A stretch of DNA of 64,000 nucleotides from CAZHCA01 sp964530825. GTDB taxonomy: Bacteria > Bacteroidota > Bacteroidia > Chitinophagales > Saprospiraceae. Below are positions 7,996 to 17,001 of the stretch, one piece after another. Under the pieces are notes generated by a model. It had not been told where the DNA came from. It saw only the letters and a list, made by a program, of their open reading frames with translations, and did no database searches. Where the stretch lies: the NCBI GenBank assembly GCA_964530825.1, contig CAZHCA010000002.1, forward strand, positions 62,001 through 126,000, written 5' to 3'. The position numbers and the translations under genes were made by a program. Every line of letters starts with the position of its first letter. The first letter of the stretch is position 1.

Positions 7996-10458
7996 ATGAA
8001 AATTTTAAAATTCGGGGGTTCCTCGGTAGCGACCCCGGATCGCGTTCGCAACGTCCTTCAGATTTTGCAAAACTACTATTCACAGGGTGAAAAAATTGCC
8101 GTAGTCTTCTCCGCATTTGGCGGTGTAACCGACGATCTTTTGGAGATGAGCCAGCTGGCTGCTCGCGGAGAAGAGACCTATCTGGAGCGGGTGGAGGCTT
8201 TCAGCCAAAGGCATAACGAAGCAGCCCATGAGCTTTTGCAGGCGCCTTACCTCGACCGGGTACTCCCCCACCTGGAGGTCAGTCACGAAGTTTTAAAGAA
8301 CCTGCTATATGGCGTTTTCCTGGTGCGGGAAGCTTCGCCCCGCACCCTCGACTATGTACTGAGCTTCGGCGAGCGCAATGCCGCATTTATCATTTCCTTT
8401 GCCTTGCAGCAGCTGGGAGTGAACGCAAACTATCTCGACGCCCGGTCTATCATTAAAACCAACAAGGCGTTTGGCAAAGCCAAAGTCGACTTGGACATGA
8501 CCTACCACCGCATTGTCGATCATTTTGCGCAGCATCCTGAGGTACAGGTCGTCACCGGTTTTATCGCTTCGGCTAAGGGTGGGCTAACCACTACCCTCGG
8601 ACGCGGCGGATCGGATTACACCGCTTCTCTTTTGGCTGCAGCCCTCGACGCCGAACAACTGGAGATCTGGACAGATGTCGAAGGCGTGCTCACGGCCGAT
8701 CCGCGCAAAGTGCGAAAAGCCTTCACCATTCACCGCATGAGTTATGCGGAGGCGATGGAGATGTCGCACTTTGGCGCTAAAGTTATTTATCCTCCTACTT
8801 TACAGCCGATCTTGAATAAGCGAATTCCATTGCGCATCAAAAATACTTTCCGTCCTGAATTTGACGGCACCCTTATCGACCAGCACGCTGAGCGGGACAA
8901 CCGGGCCATTACCGGTATTTCTTCTATCAGCGAAGTGGCCTTACTCACCCTGCAAGGTAGTGGCCTGATCGGGGTGCCCGGAACCGCCGGCCGGCTGTTC
9001 GGGGCGCTGGCTCAAGCCGGGGTCAATATCATCCTGATCACCCAGGGTTCTTCAGAACACTCCATCAGCTTTGCAGTAGAGCCCGGCCAGGCTGCCCGTG
9101 CGCGACGGACGGTCGAGGAAGCCTTTGTCAACGAGTTGTCGCGCGCCCTCATCGAACCGGTTAAGGTAGAGCAGAACCTCTCGGTGGTTGCCATTATCGG
9201 AGAAAAAATGCGCTATCAGCCGGGTATTGCCGGCCGGATGTTTCAGGGGCTGGGTAAAAACGGTGTTAATGCTGTGGCTATCGCTCAGGGATCGTCCGAA
9301 CTCAATATCTCGGTAGTGATCAACCGATCGGATGAAGCCAAAGCCCTGAACGCATTGCACGAGGCATTTTTCTTGTCCGACACCCGGGTACTCCACCTCT
9401 TCATTGTGGGGGTAGGATTAATCGGTAGTACTTTACTACGCCAGATCCAGGACCAACAAGAAAAACTAAAAGACCAACAATCCTTGGAGATCAAGGTAAT
9501 TGCATTGGCCAATAGCCGTACAATGCTATTCCAGGAAGAAGGTATTGATTTAGCCAACTGGGAAAAAAAGCTACAAGATGCTGATGATCAAACTAATATC
9601 GGAAGATATGTGCAACAAATGAAACAGTTGAACCTAGAGAACAGCATTTTTCTAGATAATACGGCTGATCCTAAGATCACCGATTATTACGAGACGATAC
9701 TGGATGCGAGCATTCCCATTTCCACTCCTAATAAAATTGCAACATCGTCTTCTTTTCTGCGTTACCAGCGCCTGAAGTCCATCGCCGCGATGCGCGGCGT
9801 TCAGTTTATGTATGAGACCAATGTAGGGGCTGGATTACCCGTACTTACTACGTTAAATGATCTGCTGCTGAGCGGCGACCAGATCCAGCGCATTGAGGCC
9901 GTACTCTCTGGTTCTTTATCATTTATCTTCAACACGTTTGGTCCCGCAACCCCATTTTCAGAAGTGGTGAAAATTGCACAGGAACGCGGCTACACGGAGC
10001 CCGACCCTCGGGTAGATCTGGGCGGCACGGACGTAAAACGGAAGCTCATCATTTTGGCCCGCGAAATCGGATTGGCCATTGAAGCGCCCGATGTGACCGT
10101 CGACGGCTTTTTACCTGATCCCGTCATGGATGCGCCCGACCCCGACGCGTTTTGGTCGGGTTTATCCCAGGCCGACGCCCCCATGCAAGAGCGAGCCGAG
10201 GCGGCTGCCATGGAAGGAAAAAAATTGCGATTTTTAGCCCGACTCGATGGTGGTCATTGCAGCATTCAATTGGAAGCGGTAGGGCCCGAGAGTCCCTTTT
10301 ACCAGCTCAGCGGTAGTGATAACATGATCGTATTCACCACCGATCGCTACCGGGATCGCCCTTTAGTCGTACGCGGCCCGGGTGCCGGGGCGGAAGTGAC
10401 GGCCGCTGGAATTTTTTCCGAAATTATTCGCATTGGCAATTACCTTCCACGCCTATGA
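7996..10458 (+). CDS. thrA: Bifunctional aspartokinase / homoserine dehydrogenase
   Basis: An 820-residue fusion. The aspartokinase domain starts at MKILKFGGSS and runs to about residue 300. Tandem ACT regulatory domains fill about 315-460 (LQGSGLIGVPG and the second SVVAIIGEKM repeat are visible). The homoserine dehydrogenase domain begins with the Rossmann motif VGVGLIGS near residue 470 and has the family signature NVGAGLPV. It catalyses the first and third committed steps from aspartate to threonine, lysine and methionine, and ACT domains of this kind usually bind threonine as feedback inhibitor. It is the first gene of thrABC; its stop overlaps the thrB start by 4 bases (ATGA). Confidence 0.96.
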   Translation: MKILKFGGSSVATPDRVRNVLQILQNYYSQGEKIAVVFSAFGGVTDDLLEMSQLAARGEETYLERVEAFSQRHNEAAHELLQAPYLDRVLPHLEVSHEVLKNLLYGVFLVREASPRTLDYVLSFGERNAAFIISFALQQLGVNANYLDARSIIKTNKAFGKAKVDLDMTYHRIVDHFAQHPEVQVVTGFIASAKGGLTTTLGRGGSDYTASLLAAALDAEQLEIWTDVEGVLTADPRKVRKAFTIHRMSYAEAMEMSHFGAKVIYPPTLQPILNKRIPLRIKNTFRPEFDGTLIDQHAERDNRAITGISSISEVALLTLQGSGLIGVPGTAGRLFGALAQAGVNIILITQGSSEHSISFAVEPGQAARARRTVEEAFVNELSRALIEPVKVEQNLSVVAIIGEKMRYQPGIAGRMFQGLGKNGVNAVAIAQGSSELNISVVINRSDEAKALNALHEAFFLSDTRVLHLFIVGVGLIGSTLLRQIQDQQEKLKDQQSLEIKVIALANSRTMLFQEEGIDLANWEKKLQDADDQTNIGRYVQQMKQLNLENSIFLDNTADPKITDYYETILDASIPISTPNKIATSSSFLRYQRLKSIAAMRGVQFMYETNVGAGLPVLTTLNDLLLSGDQIQRIEAVLSGSLSFIFNTFGPATPFSEVVKIAQERGYTEPDPRVDLGGTDVKRKLIILAREIGLAIEAPDVTVDGFLPDPVMDAPDPDAFWSGLSQADAPMQERAEAAAMEGKKLRFLARLDGGHCSIQLEAVGPESPFYQLSGSDNMIVFTTDRYRDRPLVVRGPGAGAEVTAAGIFSEIIRIGNYLPRL

Positions 10459-11390
10459 AATCGGGAATAAAAGTTTTTGCACCGGCTTCGGTAGCGAACG
10501 TAGCAGTGGGCTACGACATTCTGGGATTTGCCCTAGATGGTCCGGGCGACGAAATCGTAGCCACGCCTACCGAGGCACACCGATCCATCCGCATCGTTCG
10601 AATTACTGGCGCTCAGGGCAAATTACCCAAGGAGGTAGACCGAAATACAGCGGGTTATGCTGCTAAAAAATTACTCGAAGCGACAGGACCGCCACCTTTT
10701 GGGATCGACCTGGAAATTCGAAAAAAGATGCCCTTCGGGAGCGGACTGGGGTCAAGTGCAGCCAGCGCGGCCGCTGCGGTAGTGGCGGTCAACGAGTTGC
10801 TTGGCCGCCCATTCGAAAAGCGTGCGCTCCTCCCCTACGCTGTCTTGGGCGAACAAGTTGCTGATGGCGCTTACCATGCTGATAACGTAGCACCTGCCCT
10901 CATTGGCGGCATAGTTCTGGTGCGCGATACGGCCACCCTCGATATACACCGCCTGCCGGCACCGCCCGGATTGTACGCCAGTGTAGTACATCCGGATATC
11001 GAAATCCTCACGCGCGATGCCCGTAATATTCTGGCTGAGCACGTTAGCCTCGAACAACACATTCGCCAGAATGGCAACCTGGCCGGCTTTATCGTGGGTC
11101 TCTTCCGCAGCGATTTCGATTTGATAGGCCGGTCGCTGTGCGATACCGTCATTGAGCCTCAGCGCGCCAGACTGATCCCGCATTTTGAGGCAGTAAAAAA
11201 AGCAGCAGTGGATGCAGGGGCCCTGGGCTGCAGCATATCCGGGGCAGGTCCCTCCATCTTTGCCCTTAGCAATAATAGCCTTACTGCCGAGGCCGTAGGC
11301 CATGCCATGCAAAATATTTTTGCCGAGGTCGGCATTACCGCGCGGCTTTTTATCTCCGGCATCAACCAAGAAGGCGCCATTAAGATGTGA
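10455..11390 (+). CDS. thrB: Homoserine kinase
   Basis: A 311-residue GHMP-family kinase that phosphorylates homoserine before threonine synthase acts. The ATP-binding loop PFGSGLGSSAASAA lies at 93-106, and the C-terminal GHMP glycine motif appears as GCSISGAGPSIFA. The length is normal. It is translationally coupled: ATGA overlap with thrA upstream and one base between its stop and the thrC ATG downstream. The middle position in thrABC supports the assignment over other GHMP kinases. Confidence 0.95.
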   Translation: MKSGIKVFAPASVANVAVGYDILGFALDGPGDEIVATPTEAHRSIRIVRITGAQGKLPKEVDRNTAGYAAKKLLEATGPPPFGIDLEIRKKMPFGSGLGSSAASAAAAVVAVNELLGRPFEKRALLPYAVLGEQVADGAYHADNVAPALIGGIVLVRDTATLDIHRLPAPPGLYASVVHPDIEILTRDARNILAEHVSLEQHIRQNGNLAGFIVGLFRSDFDLIGRSLCDTVIEPQRARLIPHFEAVKKAAVDAGALGCSISGAGPSIFALSNNSLTAEAVGHAMQNIFAEVGITARLFISGINQEGAIKM

Positions 11391-11391
11391 T

Positions 11392-12711
11392 ATGAATTTG
11401 TATAGTACAAAAAACCCGGCCTTGCGAGCCACCCTGCGTGAAGCAGTATTGAAAGGCCTGCCGCCCGACAATGGGCTCTACATGCCCGAGCGGATTCCGG
11501 TGTTGGCTGATGATTTTTTCGAAAGTTTATCCGAACAACCTTTTGCTCACCACTGCGTAGCTGTTGCCCAGGCCCTGTTAGGTGCATCCATTCCGGCCGA
11601 TGATCTGGAAACGATGGTCGAGCGGGCGATCGATTTTCCCGCCCCCCTTGTTCCCTTAAGCGACCAGCAGTACATACTCGAGTTGTACCATGGCCCTTCT
11701 TTGGCCTTTAAGGATTTTGGCGCCCGCTTTATGGCAGAACTGATGAGCTACTTCAACCGTGGAGCCAATCGCGACCTTATTATTCTGGTGGCAACCTCCG
11801 GAGATACCGGCGGGGCCGTTGCAGCGGGCTTTTTGGGAAAACCCGGCATCCAAGTCGTCATTTTGTACCCCAAGGACAAGGTGAGTTTTTTGCAGGAAAA
11901 GCAACTTACCACGCTCGGAAAAAACATCCGCGCCCTAGAAATAGACGGCGCCTTTGACGATTGCCAGGCCCTGGTCAAGCAAGCATTTTTAGACGAAGCA
12001 CTTACCGGAACATTACGCCTGACTTCTGCTAACTCCATAAACATTGCTCGGCTCATTCCACAGTCGTTTTACTATTTTGAAGCTTACCGCCAGTTACCGG
12101 AGCCCAAAAAGGCGCCTGCCTTCATCGTGCCAAGCGGCAACTTTGGCAACCTTACTGCCGGCCTCCTCGCTCATCGAATGGGCCTACCCTCCAAGCATTT
12201 TGTAGCAGCCACAAACCGGAACAGCGTCGTCCCTACCTACCTGAAGAGCGGCAATTTTACACCTCGACCCTCCGTACGGACCCTTTCCAATGCTATGGAC
12301 GTTGGCAATCCCAGTAATTTTACCCGCATGCTGGATCTTTTTAAAGAAATGGAAGAAGGTTCCACGTGGAACCAAATGCGTGAAAAAGTCCTAGGGTATG
12401 CATTTGACGATGAGGCCACCTTAGCAGCCGTAAGCCGGGTATACCAAGACCACGGTTACTTTCTCGACCCACATACCGCCGTTGGTTACCTCGCCGCCCA
12501 GAACTACCGCAAAGCGCATCCGGGAGTACCCGTTATTGTGCTGGCCACGGCTCATCCTGCCAAATTCAGCCGAGAAATTCAATCAGCGCTCCCCGACCCC
12601 ATTCCCCTACCTGAGCGACTGGGCCGGTTAGCTAGGCTCGAGGGAGTGAGAACACCCATGCCCAACCATTATCCCACCTTTCGGTCTTACCTGTTAGATC
12701 AACTGAGGTGA
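11392..12711 (+). CDS. thrC: Threonine synthase
   Basis: A 439-residue PLP enzyme converting O-phosphohomoserine to threonine. The Schiff-base lysine is Lys107 in GPSLAFKDFG, and the glycine-rich phosphate-binding stretch reads SGDTGGAVAAGF. The start at 11392 is chosen because the protein then begins MNLYSTKN, as in the family, one base after the thrB stop; upstream in-frame codons overlap thrB. A perfect parS-like palindrome lies inside the coding sequence at 12358-12373 and another spans the stop codon region at 12712-12727. It is the last gene of the operon. Confidence 0.95.
   Translation: MNLYSTKNPALRATLREAVLKGLPPDNGLYMPERIPVLADDFFESLSEQPFAHHCVAVAQALLGASIPADDLETMVERAIDFPAPLVPLSDQQYILELYHGPSLAFKDFGARFMAELMSYFNRGANRDLIILVATSGDTGGAVAAGFLGKPGIQVVILYPKDKVSFLQEKQLTTLGKNIRALEIDGAFDDCQALVKQAFLDEALTGTLRLTSANSINIARLIPQSFYYFEAYRQLPEPKKAPAFIVPSGNFGNLTAGLLAHRMGLPSKHFVAATNRNSVVPTYLKSGNFTPRPSVRTLSNAMDVGNPSNFTRMLDLFKEMEEGSTWNQMREKVLGYAFDDEATLAAVSRVYQDHGYFLDPHTAVGYLAAQNYRKAHPGVPVIVLATAHPAKFSREIQSALPDPIPLPERLGRLARLEGVRTPMPNHYPTFRSYLLDQLR
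12358..12373. promoter_or_regulatory. parS-like centromere site 1 (within thrC)
   Basis: GGTTCCACGTGGAACC, a perfect 16-bp palindrome containing GTTCCACGTGGAAC, the established chromosomal parS core bound by ParB in Pseudomonas and Myxococcus. It lies in the thrC reading frame, where it encodes Gly-Ser-Thr-Trp-Asn. parB is not in this window. Confidence 0.8.
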
Positions 12712-12727
12712 GGTTCCACGTGGAACC
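12712..12727. promoter_or_regulatory. parS-like centromere site 2 (just after thrC)
   Basis: The second perfect copy of the same 16-bp palindrome, 354 bp from the first. It begins right after the thrC stop, in the spacer before the M1 peptidase gene. An in-frame GTG at 12708 would place the repeat inside an N-terminal extension of the peptidase, which is unlikely given the signal peptide start at 12819. Confidence 0.8.
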
Positions 12728-12818
12728 GCCAAATAGATCTACCAAAATCCGTCTGGAATCGATGACCTGCTTTTTTAAACAGCGTTTTTATCGTATTTTG
12801 CCGCGATTTCCTAAAAAA

Positions 12819-15161
12819 ATGACCAATATGAAAGGACACTACTGGCTATTTATCTTCTTGGGATTCATCACTGGCCTTCATGCCCAACAGCCAGAGCGTA
12901 CGAACCGCAATAAATTCCGCCAATTGGGGCAGGAAATTCCAACTCCTAATGTATACCGCAACGCCGCGGGCGCTCCCGGCCATGCCTATTGGCAGAATCG
13001 AGCCGATTATGTTATGGACATTCGCCTCGATGACGAAACTCAGCGACTGTACGGAACGGAAACCATCACCTACCACAATGACTCTCCCGATGCCCTGGCT
13101 TACCTCTGGGTGCAGCTGGACCAGAATGTGCGTGCCCTGGATTCAGACACCTACAAAACGCGTCCGAATTCCCTGCGCAACCGCATGAGCCTTGGGCAAC
13201 TCGAAAGCCTGGATCCATCCTTCGACGGTGGCTTTAAAATCGACTACGTAAAAAATAGCAATGGAAAAGACCTTCCTTTCACGATCGTCAAAACCATGAT
13301 GCGAATCGAATTACCAGCGCCCCTGGAGCCGAGAAGTACTTTTGAATTTCAGATCAAATGGTGGTACAATATCAATGACCACGTAAACCAGGGTGGCCGA
13401 TCGGGCTATGAATACTTCGAGGAGGATGACAACTACATGTATAACATTGCCCAGTTTTTTCCCCGTATGGCCGTGTACAATGAGGTAGAAGGGTGGCAGC
13501 ACAAACAATTCTTGGGGCGCGGTGAATTCACCCTTCCCTTCGGTGATTACGAAGTGCGCATCACCGTACCGGACGACCATCTGGTTGCAGCTACCGGTGA
13601 GCTGCAAAACCCGAAACAGGTGATGGATAAAGAACACCGCGACCGGCTAGAAAAGGCCCGCTCCTCCCATGAGCAAACGGTCGTCATCTATTCCGAAGAA
13701 GAAGCTATCGAGCGAGAAAAAGACAAATCCGCCAAGGAGCAAACCTGGATCTTCAAAGCCGATGACGTACGGGATTTTGCCTTCGCCTCCTCCCGCAAGT
13801 TTATCTGGGATGCTATGGGCGTGCCCATGTCCGACGGGCGTATTGTAATGGCCATGTCGATGTACCCAAAAGAAGGTAACCCGCTTTGGGGGCAATTCTC
13901 CACCAAAGCGGTAGCACATACCATTAAATGGTACTCGCATTACACCTTCGACTACCCCTACCCCCTCGCTTGGTCGGTCGACGGCAGCATGGGGATGGAA
14001 TATCCCATGATCTGCTTTAACTACGGTCGACCGGAAAAAGACGGTACCTATAGCGAGCGGATGAAATACGGTCACATCAGCGTGATCATCCATGAGGTGG
14101 GGCATAACTGGTTCCCGATGATTGTCAACTCCGACGAACGCCAATGGACTTGGATGGATGAAGGGCTTAACTCTTTTCTGCAGTACCTCAGCGAACAACA
14201 ATGGGAGCGTGACTACCCTTCCCGGCGCGGACCGGCGCCTAATATCGTTTCTTACATGCGGAGCAATCCCGAAGATATGGTACCTATTATGACCAATTCG
14301 GAATCCGTTTTGCAGTTCGGAAATAACGCCTACGGTAAACCCGCTACGGCCCTCAATATTTTGCGCGAAACAATAATGGGACGCGAACACTTTGACTACG
14401 CTTTTAAAACTTACGCCAACCGCTGGAAATTCAAGCACCCTATGCCAGCCGATTTCTTCCGCACTATGGAAGACGCCTCAGGAATCGACCTGGACTGGTT
14501 CTGGCGCGGATGGTTCTACTCTACCGAAGCTGTAGATATCGGGATCGAGGATGTACAATGGATGCGCCTGGATACAAAAGATCCATTAGCTGAAAACCAG
14601 TTTACTCGCGAACAGCAAGAAAAGTCGCCCCGCTACATCAGTAGCATCCGAAATGCCGAATCCATTGAAAAAACACAAGATGAAATCGATCCGGCTATTC
14701 GCGACTTTTATTCGGAATACGACCCCCTGGAGGTCACGGTTCTCGATAAGGAAGCCTATCAACGCTATTACAACTCACTCTCCGAGGAGGAAAAGGCCCT
14801 ACTCCAATCAGGTAAAAATTATTACGAAATTACTTTTCGCAACCACGGTGGCCTGGTTATGCCCATTATCCTGCGTATGGAGATGACCGACGGAATCGAG
14901 GAAATCAAGCGAATTCCCGCCGAGATTTGGCGTTACAATAGCGAGCAGGTTTCCAAAATTTTCGTGACGGACAAAGAAGTAGTCCAAATAGAACTGGACC
15001 CATATGTAGAAACCGCCGATATCGACCGGGAAAATAACTACTTCCCGCGCAAAGCGCAGCCGAGCCGGTTCGAGTTATTCCGCCAGCGTCAGCGACGTTC
15101 AGGCGAAAACCCCATGCAACGAGACCGCCGCGCTAAAGAAAAATCCAAGGGTACCAACTAG
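12819..15161 (+). CDS. Secreted M1 family metallopeptidase (aminopeptidase N-like)
   Basis: A 780-residue protein starting at ATG 12819 (or 12828), giving a signal peptide that ends near GLHAQQ. The zinc motif is HEVGH at 425-429 with the third ligand Glu448 in WMDEGLN. The exopeptidase recognition segment preceding it reads GSMGMEYPMI, the equivalent of GAMEN. The N-terminal half is the beta-rich M1 domain, and the C-terminal 200 residues are a separate charged region ending in a Lys/Arg-rich tail. It probably trims peptides in the periplasm or at the surface. The frame is open upstream to 12708, but that sequence is not family-like. A terminator follows. Confidence 0.9.
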   Translation: MTNMKGHYWLFIFLGFITGLHAQQPERTNRNKFRQLGQEIPTPNVYRNAAGAPGHAYWQNRADYVMDIRLDDETQRLYGTETITYHNDSPDALAYLWVQLDQNVRALDSDTYKTRPNSLRNRMSLGQLESLDPSFDGGFKIDYVKNSNGKDLPFTIVKTMMRIELPAPLEPRSTFEFQIKWWYNINDHVNQGGRSGYEYFEEDDNYMYNIAQFFPRMAVYNEVEGWQHKQFLGRGEFTLPFGDYEVRITVPDDHLVAATGELQNPKQVMDKEHRDRLEKARSSHEQTVVIYSEEEAIEREKDKSAKEQTWIFKADDVRDFAFASSRKFIWDAMGVPMSDGRIVMAMSMYPKEGNPLWGQFSTKAVAHTIKWYSHYTFDYPYPLAWSVDGSMGMEYPMICFNYGRPEKDGTYSERMKYGHISVIIHEVGHNWFPMIVNSDERQWTWMDEGLNSFLQYLSEQQWERDYPSRRGPAPNIVSYMRSNPEDMVPIMTNSESVLQFGNNAYGKPATALNILRETIMGREHFDYAFKTYANRWKFKHPMPADFFRTMEDASGIDLDWFWRGWFYSTEAVDIGIEDVQWMRLDTKDPLAENQFTREQQEKSPRYISSIRNAESIEKTQDEIDPAIRDFYSEYDPLEVTVLDKEAYQRYYNSLSEEEKALLQSGKNYYEITFRNHGGLVMPIILRMEMTDGIEEIKRIPAEIWRYNSEQVSKIFVTDKEVVQIELDPYVETADIDRENNYFPRKAQPSRFELFRQRQRRSGENPMQRDRRAKEKSKGTN

Positions 15162-15181
15162 GACGCTCGTTGGCAACCCCG

Positions 15182-15213
15182 AAAGCCATACCTGACACAA
15201 GGCGTGGCTTTTT
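15182..15213 (+). terminator. Intrinsic terminator after the M1 peptidase gene
   Basis: AAAGCCA pairs with TGGCTTT, then CCT with AGG after a 2x2 internal loop, around a GACACA loop; the run of T ends the structure (15209-15213). Confidence 0.7.
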
Positions 15214-15281
15214 GCTGATAATCAACACCTTACATGAAACCCCTTTAGTATTAGATTATCCTGCGGTGATGATCTTTCCTC

Positions 15282-15309
15282 TTTGCCTTGCCTAGATTTC
15301 CTACTTTTG
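15282..15309 (+). promoter_or_regulatory. Bacteroidota-type promoter of mvaD
   Basis: TACTTTTG at 15302-15309 is an exact TAnnTTTG -7 box; TTTG at 15282-15285 is a possible -33 box, though the spacing (16) is short of the usual 19-20. The -7 box lies between the arms of a perfect inverted repeat, CCTAGAT (15291-15297) and ATCTAGG (15320-15326), which could be an operator. Confidence 0.45.
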
Positions 15310-15327
15310 TAAACAAAGCATCTAGGA

Positions 15328-16413
15328 ATGGATTACCGCAACCCAAAGTTACTGCTCGACGCCAATCAATTACCCACGGGTAAAGTGAAATGGCGTAGCC
15401 CCTCGAACATTGCGCTGGTTAAGTATTGGGGCAAACACGGTCGTCAATTGCCCCGCAATGCTTCGCTGAGCCTGACGTTGAGCGCGGCGCATACTGAAAC
15501 GGAATTGCACTATAGACCCAAAAAAGAACACAACGACCGGGTACCGGTCAATCTTTTTTTGGATGGCACGCCCCAGCCGGCCTTTGCCGAACGGGTTCAA
15601 GGCTTTTTCGAAGGTATTACGACCATTTACCCTTTCTTGCGCCAACTGGATTTATCTGTTTATACGAGCAATTCTTTTCCGCACTCGGCCGGCATTGCCT
15701 CGAGTGCATCGGCAATGAGCGCACTGGCATTATGCCTTTGTAGCCTCGAACGCAAATTTTTCCTTGCGCTTTCCGACGATCAGGCCTTTTTCAGAAAAGC
15801 CTCCTACCTTGCGCGTCTGGGATCCGGTTCGGCCTCCCGATCCTTATATCCGGTAGCGGCCCTTTGGGGGTATCATACCGAAGTAAAAGGCAGCAGCGAT
15901 GAGGTAGCTATTCCGTTTGCCGATCAGCTTCATCCGGTTTTCCAAAGCTTCCGGGATACGATCGTTCTGGTGAGTAAGGCAACAAAACAAGTTTCCAGCA
16001 GCGCCGGACATCAACTGATGGAGCAAAATGTATTTGCCGATGTGCGCTACCAGCAGGCCAATCAACATTTGTCACGCCTGTTGCTCGCCAGCCGTGAAGG
16101 GGACCTGGAAATTTTCGGTAGTATTATCGAATCCGAGGCCCTCACCCTTCATGCCCTGATGATGACCTCCAATCCCAGCTATATCCTCATGGAGCCGGCC
16201 ACCCTCGAAATGATACAGCGGGTGCGCGCATTTCGTACCGAACAGCAACTGCCCCTGTATTTTACCCTCGATGCCGGCCCCAACCTTCATTTGCTCTACC
16301 CCAGTGAACACATGGAGGCAATAGGCGCTTTTATCCAAGAGTCTTTAGCACCCTTGGGCACCGGTCAGATTATCGAAGATTCGGTAGGGCAAGGACCGGT
16401 TGAAATCGATTAG
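15328..16413 (+). CDS. mvaD: Diphosphomevalonate decarboxylase
   Basis: A 361-residue GHMP-fold enzyme producing isopentenyl diphosphate in the mevalonate pathway. Family signatures seen: SPSNIALVKYWGK near residue 25, the ATP loop FPHSAGIASSASAMSA near 117, GSGSASRSLY near 170 and the catalytic Asp in FTLDAGPN near 310. All key positions look intact. Its presence indicates mevalonate rather than MEP isoprenoid synthesis, as expected for Saprospiria. It is followed one base later by the rhodanese lipoprotein gene, with which it is probably cotranscribed. Confidence 0.93.
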   Translation: MDYRNPKLLLDANQLPTGKVKWRSPSNIALVKYWGKHGRQLPRNASLSLTLSAAHTETELHYRPKKEHNDRVPVNLFLDGTPQPAFAERVQGFFEGITTIYPFLRQLDLSVYTSNSFPHSAGIASSASAMSALALCLCSLERKFFLALSDDQAFFRKASYLARLGSGSASRSLYPVAALWGYHTEVKGSSDEVAIPFADQLHPVFQSFRDTIVLVSKATKQVSSSAGHQLMEQNVFADVRYQQANQHLSRLLLASREGDLEIFGSIIESEALTLHALMMTSNPSYILMEPATLEMIQRVRAFRTEQQLPLYFTLDAGPNLHLLYPSEHMEAIGAFIQESLAPLGTGQIIEDSVGQGPVEID

Positions 16414-16414
16414 C

Positions 16415-16951
16415 ATGACACGTAACCACTTATGGATGCTTGGTGAAGCCATCCTGCTAACATTTACATTTGGGTGTAAAAAAACGCCTCCGCCGGATGC
16501 GCCCGAACTGCGCAACCCGGCACTGGAGCGGTATCTGCCCTATTTACTTAACTATTCCGCCCCTTTAATCGGCGTGACAGATCTTCATCGTATTCAAAAT
16601 GAAGTTCTTATCTTTGATGCTCGCAGCGTAGAAGAGTATCGCACTAGCCATATAGAAGGCGCTAGTTACCTTGGATTTCGTAATTATGACAAGGATTTGT
16701 TGGACGGAATTCCTCAGGATACTCAAATTGTCGTTTATTGCTCAGTGGGGTATCGCAGCGAGAAGATTGCGCATGATTTACAAGAGATGGGTTTCACCTG
16801 TGTGTATAACCTGTACGGTAGCATTTTCGAGTGGGTGAGCCACGATTATTCGGTTATCGATATGGAGGGAAGACCCACAGACCGGGTGCACACCTATAGT
16901 CGTTGGTGGAGCAACTGGATTGAAAAGGAAAAAGCGACTCCGGTGTGGTGA
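16415..16951 (+). CDS. Rhodanese-like domain lipoprotein
   Basis: A 178-residue protein with a short hydrophobic N-terminus ending TFTFGC; Cys21 may be lipidated, although Phe at -2 is unusual for a lipobox. The rhodanese domain covers about 50-150, with the entry motif FDARSVEEY and the active-site loop CSVGYRS (Cys109), six residues long as in sulfur-transferring rhodaneses. The C-terminal 30 residues are Trp-rich and outside the domain. The start ATG at 16415 lies one base after the mvaD stop. A periplasmic sulfur or redox role is inferred; no substrate is evident. Confidence 0.82.
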   Translation: MTRNHLWMLGEAILLTFTFGCKKTPPPDAPELRNPALERYLPYLLNYSAPLIGVTDLHRIQNEVLIFDARSVEEYRTSHIEGASYLGFRNYDKDLLDGIPQDTQIVVYCSVGYRSEKIAHDLQEMGFTCVYNLYGSIFEWVSHDYSVIDMEGRPTDRVHTYSRWWSNWIEKEKATPVW

Positions 16952-17001
16952 ATGGTTTCACCGCCCCCGTTCGCCCACAAATTGATCAAAACCGCAAGGC
17001 A

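Noticed and set aside
13647..14438. 263-codon minus-strand open frame
   Set aside because: It lies opposite the M1 peptidase active-site region and has no recognisable motif.
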